Below, piece after piece: positions 38,889-50,658 of a stretch of DNA of 64,000 bases. A program made the translations under genes and the position numbers. The number at the start of each line of letters is the position of its first letter. Position 1 is the first letter of the stretch. The stretch is from an uncultured Gammaproteobacteria bacterium. Lineage in GTDB: Bacteria; Pseudomonadota; Gammaproteobacteria; Nitrosococcales; Methylophagaceae. The stretch spans positions 62,001 through 126,000 of the forward strand of contig CAJIZI010000001.1 of NCBI GenBank assembly GCA_905181885.1. The letters are read 5' to 3'. The notes below the pieces were generated by a model, which saw nothing but the letters and a program-made list of their open reading frames with translations, was not told the DNA's origin and ran no database searches.

Positions 38889-39890
38889 CTAAATGGCTTT
38901 AACTTCAGGAAGGTAAACCCTTACAAATATCGGTAACTGATTGACCAAGACTGTTCTTACACGCTGCCAGTACCCCGACATTAACAACAATAGTGCACCT
39001 ACAAAAATTCCTGTGAAGGCAGAACTCGATCCCATCATGTTATAACTCTCGAACAGACCAGATAAAGCAGTAATAAAATATATCAAAGAAGAGACCATCA
39101 GCACACGCCGATCGATACAGATAGAAATTATTGTGAGTAATAAATATAATAAAACTATTACAGCCATACTAAGTATACTTTCTTCACCACCATTCAATAT
39201 ATCCAAACCAGTAAAAATCGGATGAATTATTAATGGTGCTGCTAACAGATGTAACCAAAAACCGACATCAGACCGATAATTTTTACGCAATGTATCAGCT
39301 GAATCCCATGACATAGCAAAGGCAAATGAGAATAGTCCACATACCAGCAACAAAGGAGATAACCAGCTACTCATATCTGGAAAAACAACCTTAAATAATG
39401 AAACAATAAGCCCTATTAGTGCAACGATAGCAACAGCAACAGTTATAGGCACACTAAATCGCTTCCAATGAACAAAGGCAGCGGCGACAGACAAAATTGC
39501 TGCCATCATTGCACCTGACTCCGTACTTATGGATATTAAAGAATGAGATAGTCCAGCAGTACTCCCAACAAATGCAATCAATAACATGATTGCCGGTAAA
39601 GCCATTTTTCTTTTTAAAACAAAAAACTCAGCCAACCCCCATGATAATATTAAGAATACTAAATAGCCTAAACTAGCATTTATAGACCCTATTACTGAGT
39701 AAGAAGAAAACAATAATAAGCCACAGGCGATAACAATAAAAATATCATTAAACCCCCCGATCAACTTAAAGTGTTCCTCAGCATCAGTATTTATAAGATT
39801 AGATGAAACTTGGTCTCTAAATTCATCAACCGCAGAACTAGAAAATATTCCTTTTTTAATTGCTGTATCTAGATCTTCATCACTATACAT
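38889..39890 (-). CDS. Polytopic inner-membrane protein, probable DUF2157-like
   Basis: The 333-residue protein has a soluble N-terminal part (about residues 1-45, MYSDEDLDTAIKKGIFSSSAVDEFRD), then GGFNDIFIVIACGLLLFSSYSVIG and about ten membrane segments. The N-terminal part resembles proteins annotated DUF2157, in which a short helical domain precedes a GFNDIF membrane region. Function is unknown. It stands alone, ending 9 bp from rluD on the opposite strand. Confidence 0.6.
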   Translation of the reverse strand: MYSDEDLDTAIKKGIFSSSAVDEFRDQVSSNLINTDAEEHFKLIGGFNDIFIVIACGLLLFSSYSVIGSINASLGYLVFLILSWGLAEFFVLKRKMALPAIMLLIAFVGSTAGLSHSLISISTESGAMMAAILSVAAAFVHWKRFSVPITVAVAIVALIGLIVSLFKVVFPDMSSWLSPLLLVCGLFSFAFAMSWDSADTLRKNYRSDVGFWLHLLAAPLIIHPIFTGLDILNGGEESILSMAVIVLLYLLLTIISICIDRRVLMVSSLIYFITALSGLFESYNMMGSSSAFTGIFVGALLLLMSGYWQRVRTVLVNQLPIFVRVYLPEVKAI

Positions 39891-40090
39891 AATTTCCTCT
39901 GCTCCTTAGCAACCAGTATAACCAAATGAATTATAGGAAAGAAAAGCTATGCTTTGAAATAAAATTTTGTTGGCCATTTGAACTACGCAACTGAGAACTT
40001 AAAATTGTTTGAAATAAGCCTATTCAATCGTTATTTTATATCTAAATAAGATTTGTAATAGTATCAATGAGCGCAATATAAAAGCTATTT

Positions 40091-40122
40091 AAAAAAAAAG
40101 GCTGATAAAAATCAGCCTTTTT
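40091..40122 (-). terminator. Rho-independent terminator downstream of the cold-shock gene
   Basis: A perfect 7-bp stem GGCTGAT/ATCAGCC with an AAAA loop is flanked by nine As on the left and five Ts on the right. On the minus strand it follows the csp stop by about 60 bases and ends in nine Ts, so it should terminate the csp transcript. In plus orientation it has a shorter T run. Confidence 0.85.
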
Positions 40123-40182
40123 CTAAACTCAACTTGGTTTTAGCGATATTATTTCTCGCCTCGTCCTCGTCTATTTTTTCAG

Positions 40183-40389
40183 TTAAACAGGGCGAACCTT
40201 GTTTGCACATGGACCTTTCTGGCCTTCACCAACTTCAAACTCAACAGCTTGTCCGTCGTTTAATGTAGCGTAACCACCGCCTGCTTGAATTTCTGAATGA
40301 TGAACAAATAAATCTTTACTACCGTCTTCCGGAGTAATAAAACCAAAACCTTTATCTGCATTAAACCATTTTACTGTTCCTGTACTCAT
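40183..40389 (-). CDS. cspA: Cold-shock protein of the CspA family
   Basis: The 68-residue protein is a canonical cold-shock domain: [21 protein letters not shown] with RNP1, then [14 protein letters not shown] with RNP2, and [13 protein letters not shown] at the end. It is an RNA chaperone or antiterminator. A terminator follows about 60 bp downstream. The 213 bp up to the next gene upstream hold no recognisable gene and probably carry its promoter and leader. Confidence 0.94.
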   Translation of the reverse strand: MSTGTVKWFNADKGFGFITPEDGSKDLFVHHSEIQAGGGYATLNDGQAVEFEVGEGQKGPCANKVRPV

Positions 40390-40602
40390 ACTAACCTCTT
40401 TAATTTCATAGTGAAAAATATAATTCTGTTTTTGCTATCACCATTACAAAAACAGCTCTGGAAACTTTTGGAGCTAATATGTAAGCATACCACTTTAACC
40501 ACTTAATAAACAATAGACTTTATAATTTTCAGAATAAAGTTTCAAAGTAGGTTAAAAATATACTTAGGTCTTTTTACCTTAAGACCACTTAGACATTAGC
40601 AA

Positions 40603-42696
40603 TTATTTTTTAGCATCCGCTTCACGTTGTTTTGTTTCTTTGATCACTTCTTCAGCAACATTACGAGGACATGGGCTGTAGTGCAGAAACTCCATAGAGA
40701 ACTGGCCACGACCTGAAGTCATTGTCCGCAAAGAGCCAATGTAACCGAACATTTCACTCAATGGAACTTCACCATTAATACGAACCCCAGTCACACCAGC
40801 ATCTTGAGATTTAATCATGCCACGACGGCGATTCAAATCACCAATTACATCACCTACATGATCGTCCGGTGTAAATACATCTACCTTCATAATAGGTTCC
40901 ATCAACTGTGGACCAGCTTTTGACATAGATTGGCGGTAAGCAGCCATAGCTGCTAATTCAAATGCTACCGCTGATGAATCCACAGCATGGAAACCACCAT
41001 CATATAAGTTAACTTTGAAATCTAAACATGGGTAGCCAGCTAATACACCAGTGCCCATCATCTTTTTAAAGCCCGTTTCTACAGCTGACCAAAATTCACG
41101 TGGTACTGAACCACCTGTAACTGTTGATTCAAAAACAAAACCACTACCTGCCTCACCTGGCTCAATAATATAGTCAATTTTACCAAACTGGCCTGAACCA
41201 CCCGATTGTTTTTTGTGGGTATAACTATCATCAATACGTTGTGTAATAGTTTCACGGTAAGCCACCTGGGGTTCGCCAACAGTCACATCAACACCATGAG
41301 TTCGCATCAAAATATCAACTTTAATATCTAGGTGAAGCTCACCCATCCCTTTAATGATAGTTTCACCACTTTCTTGATCTGTATGTACACGGAAAGATGG
41401 ATCTTCTTTTATCATCTTGCCAAGAGCTATGCCCATTTTTTCAGAACCACCTTTATCTTTCGGTGAGATAGCAATCGAAATAACAGGATCTGGGAAGACC
41501 ATAGGTTCCAGTGTCGCTGGTTTCTTCGGATCACAAAGTGTATGGCCTGTTTGCACATCTTTCATCCCAACAATAGCGATGATATCACCGGCTTGGGCTG
41601 AACTTAATTCAGTACGATCATCAGCATGCATTTCAACCATACGGCCAACTCGCTCTGTTTTACCTGTGAAAGTATTAAGAACAGAATCACCTTTGTTTAA
41701 AACACCAGAGTAGATACGAACAAAAGTTAATGCACCAAACCTGTCGTCCATAATTTTAAATGCTAATGCACGTAATGGCGCCTCTGGCGTTACAATCGCA
41801 AACTCGCCAGTCTCGACACCCTCTTCATCTACTTCTGGTTGTGGATCGACTTCTGTTGGACTCGGTAAGTAGGCCACAACTGCATCCAATACCATCTGAA
41901 CACCTTTGTCTTTAAAGGCACTACCACAAAAAGTTGGAAAGAAGTCCATTGTTAATGTGCCATTTCGAATACATTTGTGAAGTTCTTCAATAGATGGCTC
42001 TACCCCATCAAGATATTTGCCCATCAAATCGTCATCTTGCTCTAGGGCAGTTTCTACTAGAAGCTCACGATATTCTTCAACTTGCTCAAGCATTTCAGCA
42101 GGTGGTTCTTCAATACGAAAAGCTGTTGTGTCCTCTTCGTTATCCCAGATCCATGCTTTGCGTGTTAATAAGTCAACACAACCTTTAAAATCGTCCTCGA
42201 TACCGATGGGCAAGACCATAACCAGTGGACGGGCACCCAAAACATCTTCAACCTGTTTAACAACTCGGTAAAAGTCTGCACCCATACGATCAAGCTTGTT
42301 AATAAAGATAATACGAGAGACTTCAGAGTCGTTCGCATAGCGCCAATTAGTTTCTGATTGTGGCTCTACCCCTCCACTCCCACAAAAAACACCAACACCG
42401 CCATCTAAGACTTTCAGTGAACGGTAAACTTCTATAGTAAAGTCAACGTGTCCTGGAGTATCAATAACATTCAAACGATGGCCATCCCATACACAGCTAG
42501 TTGCTGCTGATTGAATTGTAATCCCACGTTCTTGCTCTTGTTCCATAAAGTCTGTCGTTGCTTCGCCATCATGAACCTCACCGACTTTGTGGATCTTACC
42601 GGTAAGTTTCAAGATGCGTTCTGTCGTTGTGGTTTTACCCGCATCAACGTGAGCAAAAATCCCAATATTTCTATACGTAGCTAAATCAGCGGCCAT
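40603..42696 (-). CDS. fusA: Translation elongation factor G (EF-G2/FusA2 type)
   Basis: EF-G is the ribosomal translocase GTPase. The 697-residue protein has the G-domain motifs [34 protein letters not shown] and [11 protein letters not shown], with all five EF-G domains intact. The N-terminus [18 protein letters not shown] and the end [16 protein letters not shown] resemble FusA2 of Pseudomonas and Vibrio more than the canonical FusA of the str operon (ARTTPIERYRNIGISAHID). It is not beside rpsL, rpsG or tuf, which also fits an extra copy. It is monocistronic, 209 bp after the DUF2818 gene. Confidence 0.88.
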   Translation of the reverse strand: MAADLATYRNIGIFAHVDAGKTTTTERILKLTGKIHKVGEVHDGEATTDFMEQEQERGITIQSAATSCVWDGHRLNVIDTPGHVDFTIEVYRSLKVLDGGVGVFCGSGGVEPQSETNWRYANDSEVSRIIFINKLDRMGADFYRVVKQVEDVLGARPLVMVLPIGIEDDFKGCVDLLTRKAWIWDNEEDTTAFRIEEPPAEMLEQVEEYRELLVETALEQDDDLMGKYLDGVEPSIEELHKCIRNGTLTMDFFPTFCGSAFKDKGVQMVLDAVVAYLPSPTEVDPQPEVDEEGVETGEFAIVTPEAPLRALAFKIMDDRFGALTFVRIYSGVLNKGDSVLNTFTGKTERVGRMVEMHADDRTELSSAQAGDIIAIVGMKDVQTGHTLCDPKKPATLEPMVFPDPVISIAISPKDKGGSEKMGIALGKMIKEDPSFRVHTDQESGETIIKGMGELHLDIKVDILMRTHGVDVTVGEPQVAYRETITQRIDDSYTHKKQSGGSGQFGKIDYIIEPGEAGSGFVFESTVTGGSVPREFWSAVETGFKKMMGTGVLAGYPCLDFKVNLYDGGFHAVDSSAVAFELAAMAAYRQSMSKAGPQLMEPIMKVDVFTPDDHVGDVIGDLNRRRGMIKSQDAGVTGVRINGEVPLSEMFGYIGSLRTMTSGRGQFSMEFLHYSPCPRNVAEEVIKETKQREADAKK

Positions 42697-42905
42697 TTTA
42701 CTGTCTCTAAAAATAATAAATGTGTGTTAACACGAAGATAAACCAGAGAATTTTATACTAGTTTAATTTTCCTTGCACTGATAAAAGTATTTAATTGCCA
42801 TACACCAGCTAATTTACTTAAATTTGTCAGAAAAACATTACAATGATAAGAAAAGATGGACTATAAAATGCGCAAAAGCGGTCTATTGCCTCATTCCAAA
42901 TATTT

Positions 42906-43205
42906 TTACTTGCGAGTCAGTGGCAACCATTGATAACGATATATCAGCCCTGGAACTGACAGTACAAGGTAGGCACAAAAAGTCGACCAGAAGAACTCCC
43001 ATTCTTGCGCATGGACATCACCAGAAAACTGCATCTCTACCATCGCTGCAACTACTAAACTCAATAAATAAAAAGCCAACAATTCAACCAATCTTAATAG
43101 AACAGTTTTACCACCCGCAATAACAAATACAAGGAAGAAACGTTCGGTTAGCCAAGGAATATTTGCCAAGACAAGAACAACAATAATTAACATGAAAGGT
43201 GACAT
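42906..43205 (-). CDS. DUF2818 family membrane protein
   Basis: The 99-residue protein has three hydrophobic helices and the DUF2818 pattern: an N-terminal VLVLANIPWLTERFF, a central LVELLAFYLL, and the C-terminal WEFFWSTFCAYLVLSVPGLIYRY. The family is typically encoded directly after nuoN in beta- and gammaproteobacteria, as here (9 bp), and it has no known function. It may assist complex I assembly, but that is an inference from location. Confidence 0.8.
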   Translation of the reverse strand: MSPFMLIIVVLVLANIPWLTERFFLVFVIAGGKTVLLRLVELLAFYLLSLVVAAMVEMQFSGDVHAQEWEFFWSTFCAYLVLSVPGLIYRYQWLPLTRK

Positions 43206-43214
43206 AATATAATC

Positions 43215-44651
43215 TTATAAAAAAACACTGACACACAGTGCCATCAATGAGCCAGGGAATATCCCTAGCGCTAAAATTGCAATAGTATTAGTACTAACCA
43301 TCAACTGCATATCTGCTGGCGCATCAACTTCATGCTCCTCTGTAACAGAGTCAAAATACATAACTTTAATTACTCTTAAGTAATAAAATGCTCCGATAAC
43401 TGACATTAATACAACCCACACTGCAACAGATAACAAGCCAACATCCACGATAGATTTAATCACTGCTAATTTCGCATAAAAACCCACTAACGGTGGTATG
43501 CCCGCCATCGAAAACATCACAATTAAGGTCATTAATGCATACCATGGTTGTTTTTTACTCAGCCCCTTATAGTCATCTATTTCTTCCGCTTCAAACCCTC
43601 GCCGGCTCATTAAAATAATTATACCGAATGCAGCTAGTGTCATTAAAGTGTATGTCAAAGCATAAAATAAAGACCCCGCATAACCTGATCCAGTTCCTGA
43701 AATAACACCAAGTAATATAAACCCAACATGAGAAATAGTGGAATATGCCAACATCCGCTTTAGATTAGTTTGAGCAATAGCAACCACATTACCTAGGGTA
43801 ATTGATAAGACCGCCAACATGATCAGCATATCTTGCCAGTAAGGTTGTAACTCACCCAAACCCTCCACCAGTAAACGTATCATCATTGCAAAGGCAGCCA
43901 GTTTGGGTGTCGTAGCTATAAACAATGTCATTGCTGTAGGTGCACCCTCATATACGTCTGGCAGCCACATATGAAATGGGACAGCACCAAGCTTAAATGC
44001 TACACCAATGACTATAAAGACTAAGCCAAAACTTAACACTGTATTATTCAAATCGCCGACTTGTATGGCACTAGCAATTGTTGAGAGAGCTAAACTTCCT
44101 GTGGCACCATATACAATAGACATCCCGTAAAGCAGCATCCCAGATGCCAAAGCACCTAAAATAAAGTATTTCATTGCTGCTTCTGTAGCGGTCTTGGAAT
44201 CACGGTGCATCGCGACCATCGCGTATAAACAAAGTGACATCAACTCTAGGCCCAAATACAAAGTTAGAAAATGATGTGCTGAAACCATTACCGACATACC
44301 TAAAGTTGCAAATACAGCTAAAACATAATATTCACCCTTAAATAAATCACGTGCTTTTAAATACGATGTCGAGTACATCAAAACCGCAGTGTTGATTAAA
44401 AATATTGCGATTTTCAGTATATTACTCAGGCCATCTTTAATATAACTATCACTAAAAGCTAAACCCTCATCTCCAGCTATAGCGAAGTAGACAAGTAATG
44501 CAGCAGTAACCATTGTTATCTGGCTTAGAATATATGCAAGCTTAGCCCCTGATTGTTTGAAGAAAGCAACAACCAGCAAAATAATACACGCCATGGTGAG
44601 CAAAAATAACTCTGGTATAGCAAAGGACATATTTACAACTTCAGACATCAT
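43215..44651 (-). CDS. nuoN: NADH-quinone oxidoreductase subunit N
   Basis: NuoN is an antiporter-like proton-pumping subunit in the membrane arm of complex I. The 478-residue protein has about 14 membrane helices and the conserved lysines and glutamates of the channel: [37 protein letters not shown], and [12 protein letters not shown]. It is the last nuo gene and is followed by DUF2818. Confidence 0.96.
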   Translation of the reverse strand: MMSEVVNMSFAIPELFLLTMACIILLVVAFFKQSGAKLAYILSQITMVTAALLVYFAIAGDEGLAFSDSYIKDGLSNILKIAIFLINTAVLMYSTSYLKARDLFKGEYYVLAVFATLGMSVMVSAHHFLTLYLGLELMSLCLYAMVAMHRDSKTATEAAMKYFILGALASGMLLYGMSIVYGATGSLALSTIASAIQVGDLNNTVLSFGLVFIVIGVAFKLGAVPFHMWLPDVYEGAPTAMTLFIATTPKLAAFAMMIRLLVEGLGELQPYWQDMLIMLAVLSITLGNVVAIAQTNLKRMLAYSTISHVGFILLGVISGTGSGYAGSLFYALTYTLMTLAAFGIIILMSRRGFEAEEIDDYKGLSKKQPWYALMTLIVMFSMAGIPPLVGFYAKLAVIKSIVDVGLLSVAVWVVLMSVIGAFYYLRVIKVMYFDSVTEEHEVDAPADMQLMVSTNTIAILALGIFPGSLMALCVSVFL

Positions 44652-44667
44652 GATCGTGAATACACCT

Positions 44668-46177
44668 TTATAGCTTAGACTGTAATACTTGGGTTAATAA
44701 GTGTTCGACTGATGCATGCATCACATCAATTAATGGTCCAGGCCATAAACCAATCCCAAGCACAATAATCGCTAACACTCCTAACATCATAAATTCACGC
44801 TGATTCAAATCCTGCAGCTCAGCCACATTGTCATTACTAACCTCACCAAAAATAACGCGTTTCACCATCCATAAACTATATCCAGCCCCTAATATTAATG
44901 TCGTAGCTGCTAAAAATGCATACCAAAAATTAGCTTGGAATGCGGCTAATATCACCATGAATTCACCAACAAAACCAGAGGTGCCGGGTAAACCCGCATT
45001 GGCCATAGCAAAGAATACCGAGAAACCTGCAAATACGGGCATGGTGTTAATTACACCACCATATGCTGAGATTTCACGAGTATGCATTCGGTCATACAAC
45101 ACGCCAACGCACAAGAACATCGCTGCTGCAATAAAGCCATGTGAGATCATTTGAACCATCGCGCCCTTCAACAGCTAGCATCGCACCACTGCCTGTCGAG
45201 GAATTTGCGAAAATACCAAAAATAACAAATAAACCCAATGTCACAAACCCCATATGAGCAATACTGGAGTATGCAATCAACTTTTTCAAATCAGACTGGA
45301 CTAATGCAACAAAACCGACATAGACAATTGCCGTCAAAGATAAGCCAATTACAAGCCAATCTAATGTCATTGCTGCATCAGGCGTTATCGGAAGTGCAAA
45401 ACGTATTAGCCCATATCCACCTATTTTTAATGTAATTGCTGCCAAGATAACAGAACCACCAGTAGGAGCTTCGACATGTGCATCTGGTAACCAGGTATGA
45501 ACTGGCCACATTGGCACTTTAACTGCAAATGCGATTAAAAATGCAAAAAACAACCAAACTTGTTCTTGTAAAGTTAATGTCACTGCATGAAAATCAAGAA
45601 TAGAAAAACTATCTGACACATGATGTAAATACAGTAGTGCTATTAGTAAAAAAACAGAACCAAAGAAGGTATATAAAAAAAACTTGATGGTGGCGTAGAC
45701 TCGATTCGGCCCACCCCAGATCCCGATCACCAAAAATAGTGGGATTAACATTGCTTCAAAGAACACATAGAACAATATGGCATCTAGAGCCGCAAATACA
45801 GCAATCATCAAGCCAGTCATGATGAGAAATGCAGCCATATATTGACTAGGCCTATCTTGAATTACTTCCCAGCCAGCTATTACAACTATCACAGTAGAAA
45901 ATGCGGTGAGAATGATTAACGGCATCGAAAAACCATCTATCCCCAAGTGATAATGAATACCATAAGCTGAAATCCAGGGCATATATTCAACAAACTGCAT
46001 ATCAGATGTTGATATATCAAAGCCCATGTAAAGCCACGTTGATAAATATAATGTCACTAAAGCCACAGTTAGTGAAAGGGGCCGAGTGTTCGAGTTATCA
46101 CCATTCAACAACACGGCAATACCACCCAATATAGGTAGCCAAACCACCAAACTTAATAAAGGATAATCAAAAAACAT
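44668..46177 (-). pseudogene. nuoM: NADH-quinone oxidoreductase subunit M, one frameshift as sequenced
   Basis: NuoM is the second antiporter-like subunit of the membrane arm. The first frame (46177-45092) has GIDGFSMPLIILTAFSTV, KVPMWPVHTWLPDAHVEAPTGGSV and LIAYSSIAHMGFVTLG. It then breaks at LAVEG. The second frame (45171-44668) continues GAMVQMISHGFIAAAMFLCVGVLYDR. Removing one G from a GGG run (CCC at 45164-45166) joins them into about 502 residues, normal for NuoM. A null nuoM would break complex I while all 13 other subunits are intact, so a sequence error is the likeliest explanation. Confidence 0.92.
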
Positions 46178-46186
46178 AATTCACTC

Positions 46187-48142
46187 TTAAACTACAAAGA
46201 AGGTGAGTAAGAGCCAAACACCCAAAATCATTGCAAAAGCATAATGATACAAATAGCCAGATTGCAATTGGCGACCCACTTTAGATACAAAGCCAACAGC
46301 CCTAGCCGCACCATTAACAACGGTACCATCGATTATGGCCTCATCTCCCACCTTCCATAACACCCGACCTATGACACGAGCACCACCAGAAAATATGACT
46401 TCATTAAAACGATCAAAGCCATATTTATTGTCCATAATGCGATACAACCAGTTAAATTTTTGATGCATTCTCATTGGAATATCGGGCCTTAGCATATATA
46501 AAAAATAGGCCATCGCTACCCCTGCCATTGCTAACCAGAAAGGTAAAGCAGTTACTCCATGTGATATAAAGCTCCAAATTCCATGGTAATTAGCTGCATG
46601 GTGGCCTAATACATCGTGTTCTTCTAATACAAAAATAGAGGCCCCAAAAAAATCACCAAACACCATCTGCCCGATAAACAAACCTGTAATGACTGAAGGT
46701 ATCGCTAATAAAATTAATGGAAGTGTTACAACCAAAGGTGACTCTTGTGGCGTTTGCCCATCATGGTGTTCAAAGTGCTCTTCGCCATGGAAGACCATGA
46801 AAAATAATCTAAAGCTATAAAGAGCTGTAATGAAGACACCCGATACAACAGCGAAATATGCAAAACTACTCCCGGGGATCGTTGAAATGTGAACCGCTTC
46901 AATAATCGCATCTTTCGAGAAAAAACCTGAAAAACCTGGAAAACCAATTAAAGCTAATGATCCTACCAAAGCAGTCCAATACGTAACCGGCATATATTTT
47001 TTCATCCCGCCCATTTTACGAATGTCTTGCTCGTGATGTAGGGCCATAATTACAGAACCTGCCCCCAAAAATAATAAAGCTTTAAAAAAAGCATGGGTCA
47101 TTAAGTGAAAAATACCTGCAGCATAAGCAGAAGCGCCTAGAGCCACTGTCATGTAACCAAGCTGAGATAAGGTTGAGTATGCTATGACACGTTTAATATC
47201 ATTCTGTATCAACCCCAAGAGTCCCATAAACAAGGCCGTTACGGCTCCAATCACCATCACAAAAGAGAGGGCTGTTTCAGAGTGCTCAAACAATGGTGAC
47301 ATTCTCGCCACCATAAAAATGCCTGCTGTCACCATCGTTGCGGCATGGATCAATGCTGAAATAGGTGTAGGACCTTCCATCGAATCAGGCAACCAGACGT
47401 GTAGTGGAACTTGTGCAGATTTGCCCATCGCACCGATGAATAATAAAATACAGGTCACTGTCATTACTGACCACTCAGTGCCAGAAAATAAACTCATTGA
47501 TTGCGTAGCCATCATAGGAGCCTGTGAAAATACTTCAAGATAATCCAAGCTACCCGCATACATTAATACTGCTGCAATGCCTAATAAGAACCCAAAATCA
47601 CCGACACGATTGACTAAAAAAGCTTTTAAATTTGCATATATCGCTGTTGGTTTTTTATACCAAAAACCAATAAGTAAATACGACACTAAGCCTACAGCTT
47701 CCCAACCAAAAAATAGTTGCATGAAGTTGTTTGCCATGACTAGCATCAGCATCGAAAAAGTAAACAATGAAATATAACTAAAAAAACGGCTATATCCATC
47801 ATCACCTTTCATATAGCCAACAGTGTAGATATGCACCATTAATGAGACAAACGTTACCACCACCAGCATGATGGCTGTTAAAGAATCTACCATGAAGCCG
47901 ATCTCAATACTCAATGACCCCGCTTGCAGCCACTGATAAACTCGGGCGTTATAGCTGGCACTATCAAAAATTACTAGTTTGAACACCCATACAGATAGAA
48001 CAAAAGCGACCATCACACCGATGATTGTCACTGTATGAGATGCTTTTTCGCCAATTATTTTACCAAACAGACCCGCAATAATACTGCCGAGTAGCGGCGC
48101 TAACACAAGTGTCAACAATAGGTTTTCGTTAAGTACACTCAT
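46187..48142 (-). CDS. nuoL: NADH-quinone oxidoreductase subunit L
   Basis: NuoL is the distal proton-pumping subunit with the long lateral helix. The 651-residue protein has FFGWEAVGLVSYLLIGFWY, GKSAQVPLHVWLPDSMEGPTPISALIHAATMVTAG, IAYSTLSQLGYM and a C-terminal extension forming the lateral arm. It is in frame throughout, between nuoK (2-bp gap) and nuoM (9-bp gap). Confidence 0.97.
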   Translation of the reverse strand: MSVLNENLLLTLVLAPLLGSIIAGLFGKIIGEKASHTVTIIGVMVAFVLSVWVFKLVIFDSASYNARVYQWLQAGSLSIEIGFMVDSLTAIMLVVVTFVSLMVHIYTVGYMKGDDGYSRFFSYISLFTFSMLMLVMANNFMQLFFGWEAVGLVSYLLIGFWYKKPTAIYANLKAFLVNRVGDFGFLLGIAAVLMYAGSLDYLEVFSQAPMMATQSMSLFSGTEWSVMTVTCILLFIGAMGKSAQVPLHVWLPDSMEGPTPISALIHAATMVTAGIFMVARMSPLFEHSETALSFVMVIGAVTALFMGLLGLIQNDIKRVIAYSTLSQLGYMTVALGASAYAAGIFHLMTHAFFKALLFLGAGSVIMALHHEQDIRKMGGMKKYMPVTYWTALVGSLALIGFPGFSGFFSKDAIIEAVHISTIPGSSFAYFAVVSGVFITALYSFRLFFMVFHGEEHFEHHDGQTPQESPLVVTLPLILLAIPSVITGLFIGQMVFGDFFGASIFVLEEHDVLGHHAANYHGIWSFISHGVTALPFWLAMAGVAMAYFLYMLRPDIPMRMHQKFNWLYRIMDNKYGFDRFNEVIFSGGARVIGRVLWKVGDEAIIDGTVVNGAARAVGFVSKVGRQLQSGYLYHYAFAMILGVWLLLTFFVV

Positions 48143-48144
48143 AC

Positions 48145-48450
48145 CTAACCTTTTAGCCTATCAAGATCACTAACGTTGATCGTATTTAAATTACGAAATA
48201 ACACTACTAAAATAGCCAGTCCTATAGCTGCTTCTGCTGCTGCTACTGTCAAAATGAAAAATACAAATATTTGACCAGCTATATCCCCTGAGTAGTGTGA
48301 AAATGCAATAAAGTTAAGATTGACTGCAAGCAACATCAACTCGATACACATTAGTAAAATAATAATGTTTTTTCGATTGATAAAGATACCCAATACAGAC
48401 AAACTAAATAGTAAAGCACCCAAAATAAGAAAGTCAGACAAAGCTATCAT
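48145..48450 (-). CDS. nuoK: NADH-quinone oxidoreductase subunit K
   Basis: The 101-residue protein with three membrane helices is a small proton-channel subunit. It has [31 protein letters not shown], with the conserved glutamate in CIELML, and [18 protein letters not shown]. It overlaps nuoJ by four bases at the start. Confidence 0.97.
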   Translation of the reverse strand: MIALSDFLILGALLFSLSVLGIFINRKNIIILLMCIELMLLAVNLNFIAFSHYSGDIAGQIFVFFILTVAAAEAAIGLAILVVLFRNLNTINVSDLDRLKG

Positions 48451-49061
48451 AATTCAGTTTCCTTTCTGACAGCATCCATTTTGACTATTCTCAACCTATC
48501 CTCTGCTCGCACTTTAATTTGATCAGAGACTACCTGAGATTTACGACTTTTATTCTCTCGTAAAGTCAATGTAATCGCTGCCACAATAGCCACTGTCAAT
48601 ATCACTGCTGCAATCTCAAATGGATATACGTAAGTGGTATAGAGCACTAGACCAATCGCTCTGGTATTACTGTAATCGTCTGGTTGAGGGTCAGGCGCTG
48701 GCACTATATCCAAACCAAAATGAGCCGCTCCTAGTACCGCTAACATTTCTATGGTAATGAGTGCCGCTACTAAAATACCCAATGGTAAGTACCTCGTAAA
48801 TCCTTCTTGCAATGACGTTAAATTAATATCCAGCATCATCACAACAAATAAGAAAAGCACCATTACTGCACCGACATAAACCAATACTAGCGTTAAGGCT
48901 AAAAACTCAGCTTCTAGTAACAGCCAAATACCAGCACTAGTAAAAAAAGCCAATACTAAAAATAAAGCAGCTCGCACCGGGTTACGGACAGTGATCACCA
49001 TCGTCGCTGAGAAAAGTAGTAATGCAGAAAAGCAATAAAAAATTATTTGTTCCATAGTCAA
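48447..49061 (-). CDS. nuoJ: NADH-quinone oxidoreductase subunit J
   Basis: NuoJ is a five-helix membrane subunit of complex I. The 204-residue protein has [53 protein letters not shown], the conserved helix-three region, and ends in a short charged tail after the last helix. It is 11 bp after nuoI and overlaps nuoK by four bases. Confidence 0.96.
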   Translation of the reverse strand: MTMEQIIFYCFSALLLFSATMVITVRNPVRAALFLVLAFFTSAGIWLLLEAEFLALTLVLVYVGAVMVLFLFVVMMLDINLTSLQEGFTRYLPLGILVAALITIEMLAVLGAAHFGLDIVPAPDPQPDDYSNTRAIGLVLYTTYVYPFEIAAVILTVAIVAAITLTLRENKSRKSQVVSDQIKVRAEDRLRIVKMDAVRKETEL

Positions 49062-49072
49062 TAAACCTAACG

Positions 49073-49564
49073 TTACCGGTAAGGTGCATCCGCAGCACGA
49101 TCTGCCGAAATTTCACCTTCGTATTGGTCCCCTATTGCTAATAATTTCTCTTTCGTCATTATATTTTCGCCGCGTTGTTCAAAGTGATAATCAAACACAC
49201 GTGTTTCAACAATAGAGTCAACCGGACAAGATTCTTCGCAGAACCCACAATAAATACATTTAAATAAATCAATGTCGTATCGCGTAGTGCGGCGTGTTCC
49301 ATCATCACGAGGCTCAGTCTCAATCGTAATCGCTAGTGCCGGACATACGGCCTCACATAATTTACAACCTATGCATCGTTCTTCCCCATTAGGATATCGG
49401 CGTAAAGCATGCAAGCCACGAAAGCGTGGTGACTGAGGTGTTTGCTCTTCGGGATACTGCACTGTTATTTTCTTAGCAAATAAATAACGTCCTGTTAGCT
49501 TTAAACCCAAGAGCAACTCCCAGAGCAAAAAGCTTTTAAAAAAATGAGTTATTGAACGCATCAT
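49073..49564 (-). CDS. nuoI: NADH-quinone oxidoreductase subunit I (2[4Fe-4S] ferredoxin)
   Basis: NuoI carries clusters N6a and N6b between NuoG and NuoB. The 163-residue protein has two cluster motifs, [12 protein letters not shown] and [12 protein letters not shown], each with the fourth cysteine of the other half. The N-terminus is a short amphipathic membrane-binding segment. It overlaps nuoH by four bases. Confidence 0.97.
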   Translation of the reverse strand: MMRSITHFFKSFLLWELLLGLKLTGRYLFAKKITVQYPEEQTPQSPRFRGLHALRRYPNGEERCIGCKLCEAVCPALAITIETEPRDDGTRRTTRYDIDLFKCIYCGFCEESCPVDSIVETRVFDYHFEQRGENIMTKEKLLAIGDQYEGEISADRAADAPYR

Positions 49565-50658
49565 GAATTATTTACCTTTTCGATAGGCTGTGAAATCTCT
49601 GAGGCAGAAGTTAAGTCACTGGCTTCAGTAAACCAAGGACCGATGTCCATCACTTGTGCTGTCGATACCACTACTAACCAGACTAAGGTCACGGGAATAA
49701 ACACTTTCCAACCTAGGCGCATAATTTGATCATAGCGATACCGCGGGAAAGTAGCTCTGAACCATAAGTATAGGAATAAAAAAAATGACGTCTTGAGTAA
49801 AAGCCAAACTAAGCCTGGTACCCAAGAAAATGCAAAATTTAAGACCGTACCTTCAAAAGGTGATAACCAGCCTCCCATGAATAGTACAGACGCTAACATT
49901 GAAATTAAGATCATGTCCGCATATTCAGCCAAAAAGAAAATCGCAAATGCCATGCCAGAATATTCAACATGGAACCCAGCAACAATCTCAGATTCACCTT
50001 CAGCAACATCAAATGGGGCACGGTTAGTTTCGGCTACACCTGATAAGAAATAAATCACAAACAGGGGAAATAAGGGCACAAAGTACCAATGCCAAATACC
50101 ACCTTGCTGCCCAAGTACAATCTCACCTAAGTTCAAGCTGCCAGCAGCAATCAATACGCCGACTAAGGCAAAACCCATAGCAATTTCATAAGATACTACT
50201 TGCGCCGCGCTGCGCATTGCACCGAGGAATGCATAACGAGAGTTTGAGGCCCAGCCGGCGACAATAACCCCATAAACACCCATTGAGGTAATAGCTAAAA
50301 TATAAAGTAGCCCTGCATCTATATCAGCTAAAATAAGATCTGAATCAAAAGGCATCACGGCCCATGCAGCTAGAGCAGGAGCAATAGCTAAGACAGGAGC
50401 TACTACAAATAAATACAGGTTAGATTTTTTAGGAAAAATTACTTCCTTAAACATTAATTTTACTGCATCAGCAATCGGCTGCAACCAACCTCGAGGGCCT
50501 ACACGATTTGGCCCAATACGTAATTGAATATAGCCTATCACTTTGCGTTCAGCGTATGTCAGATATGCCACAGCAATCATTAATGGAATTACGATTAACA
50601 AAATCTTAAGTACGATCGGTAATATGGTGTTTAGTAGGAGATCAATCATCCTTGTCAC
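49561..50658 (-). CDS. nuoH: NADH-quinone oxidoreductase subunit H
   Basis: NuoH forms the quinone-entry channel. The 365-residue protein has about eight membrane helices and [38 protein letters not shown], then [27 protein letters not shown]. The first codons overlap nuoG by 17 bases; the fourth codon is also an ATG (50649), whose use would leave an 8-base overlap. The longer start is listed only because it is the first ATG. Confidence 0.96.
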   Translation of the reverse strand: MTRMIDLLLNTILPIVLKILLIVIPLMIAVAYLTYAERKVIGYIQLRIGPNRVGPRGWLQPIADAVKLMFKEVIFPKKSNLYLFVVAPVLAIAPALAAWAVMPFDSDLILADIDAGLLYILAITSMGVYGVIVAGWASNSRYAFLGAMRSAAQVVSYEIAMGFALVGVLIAAGSLNLGEIVLGQQGGIWHWYFVPLFPLFVIYFLSGVAETNRAPFDVAEGESEIVAGFHVEYSGMAFAIFFLAEYADMILISMLASVLFMGGWLSPFEGTVLNFAFSWVPGLVWLLLKTSFFLFLYLWFRATFPRYRYDQIMRLGWKVFIPVTLVWLVVVSTAQVMDIGPWFTEASDLTSASEISQPIEKVNNS

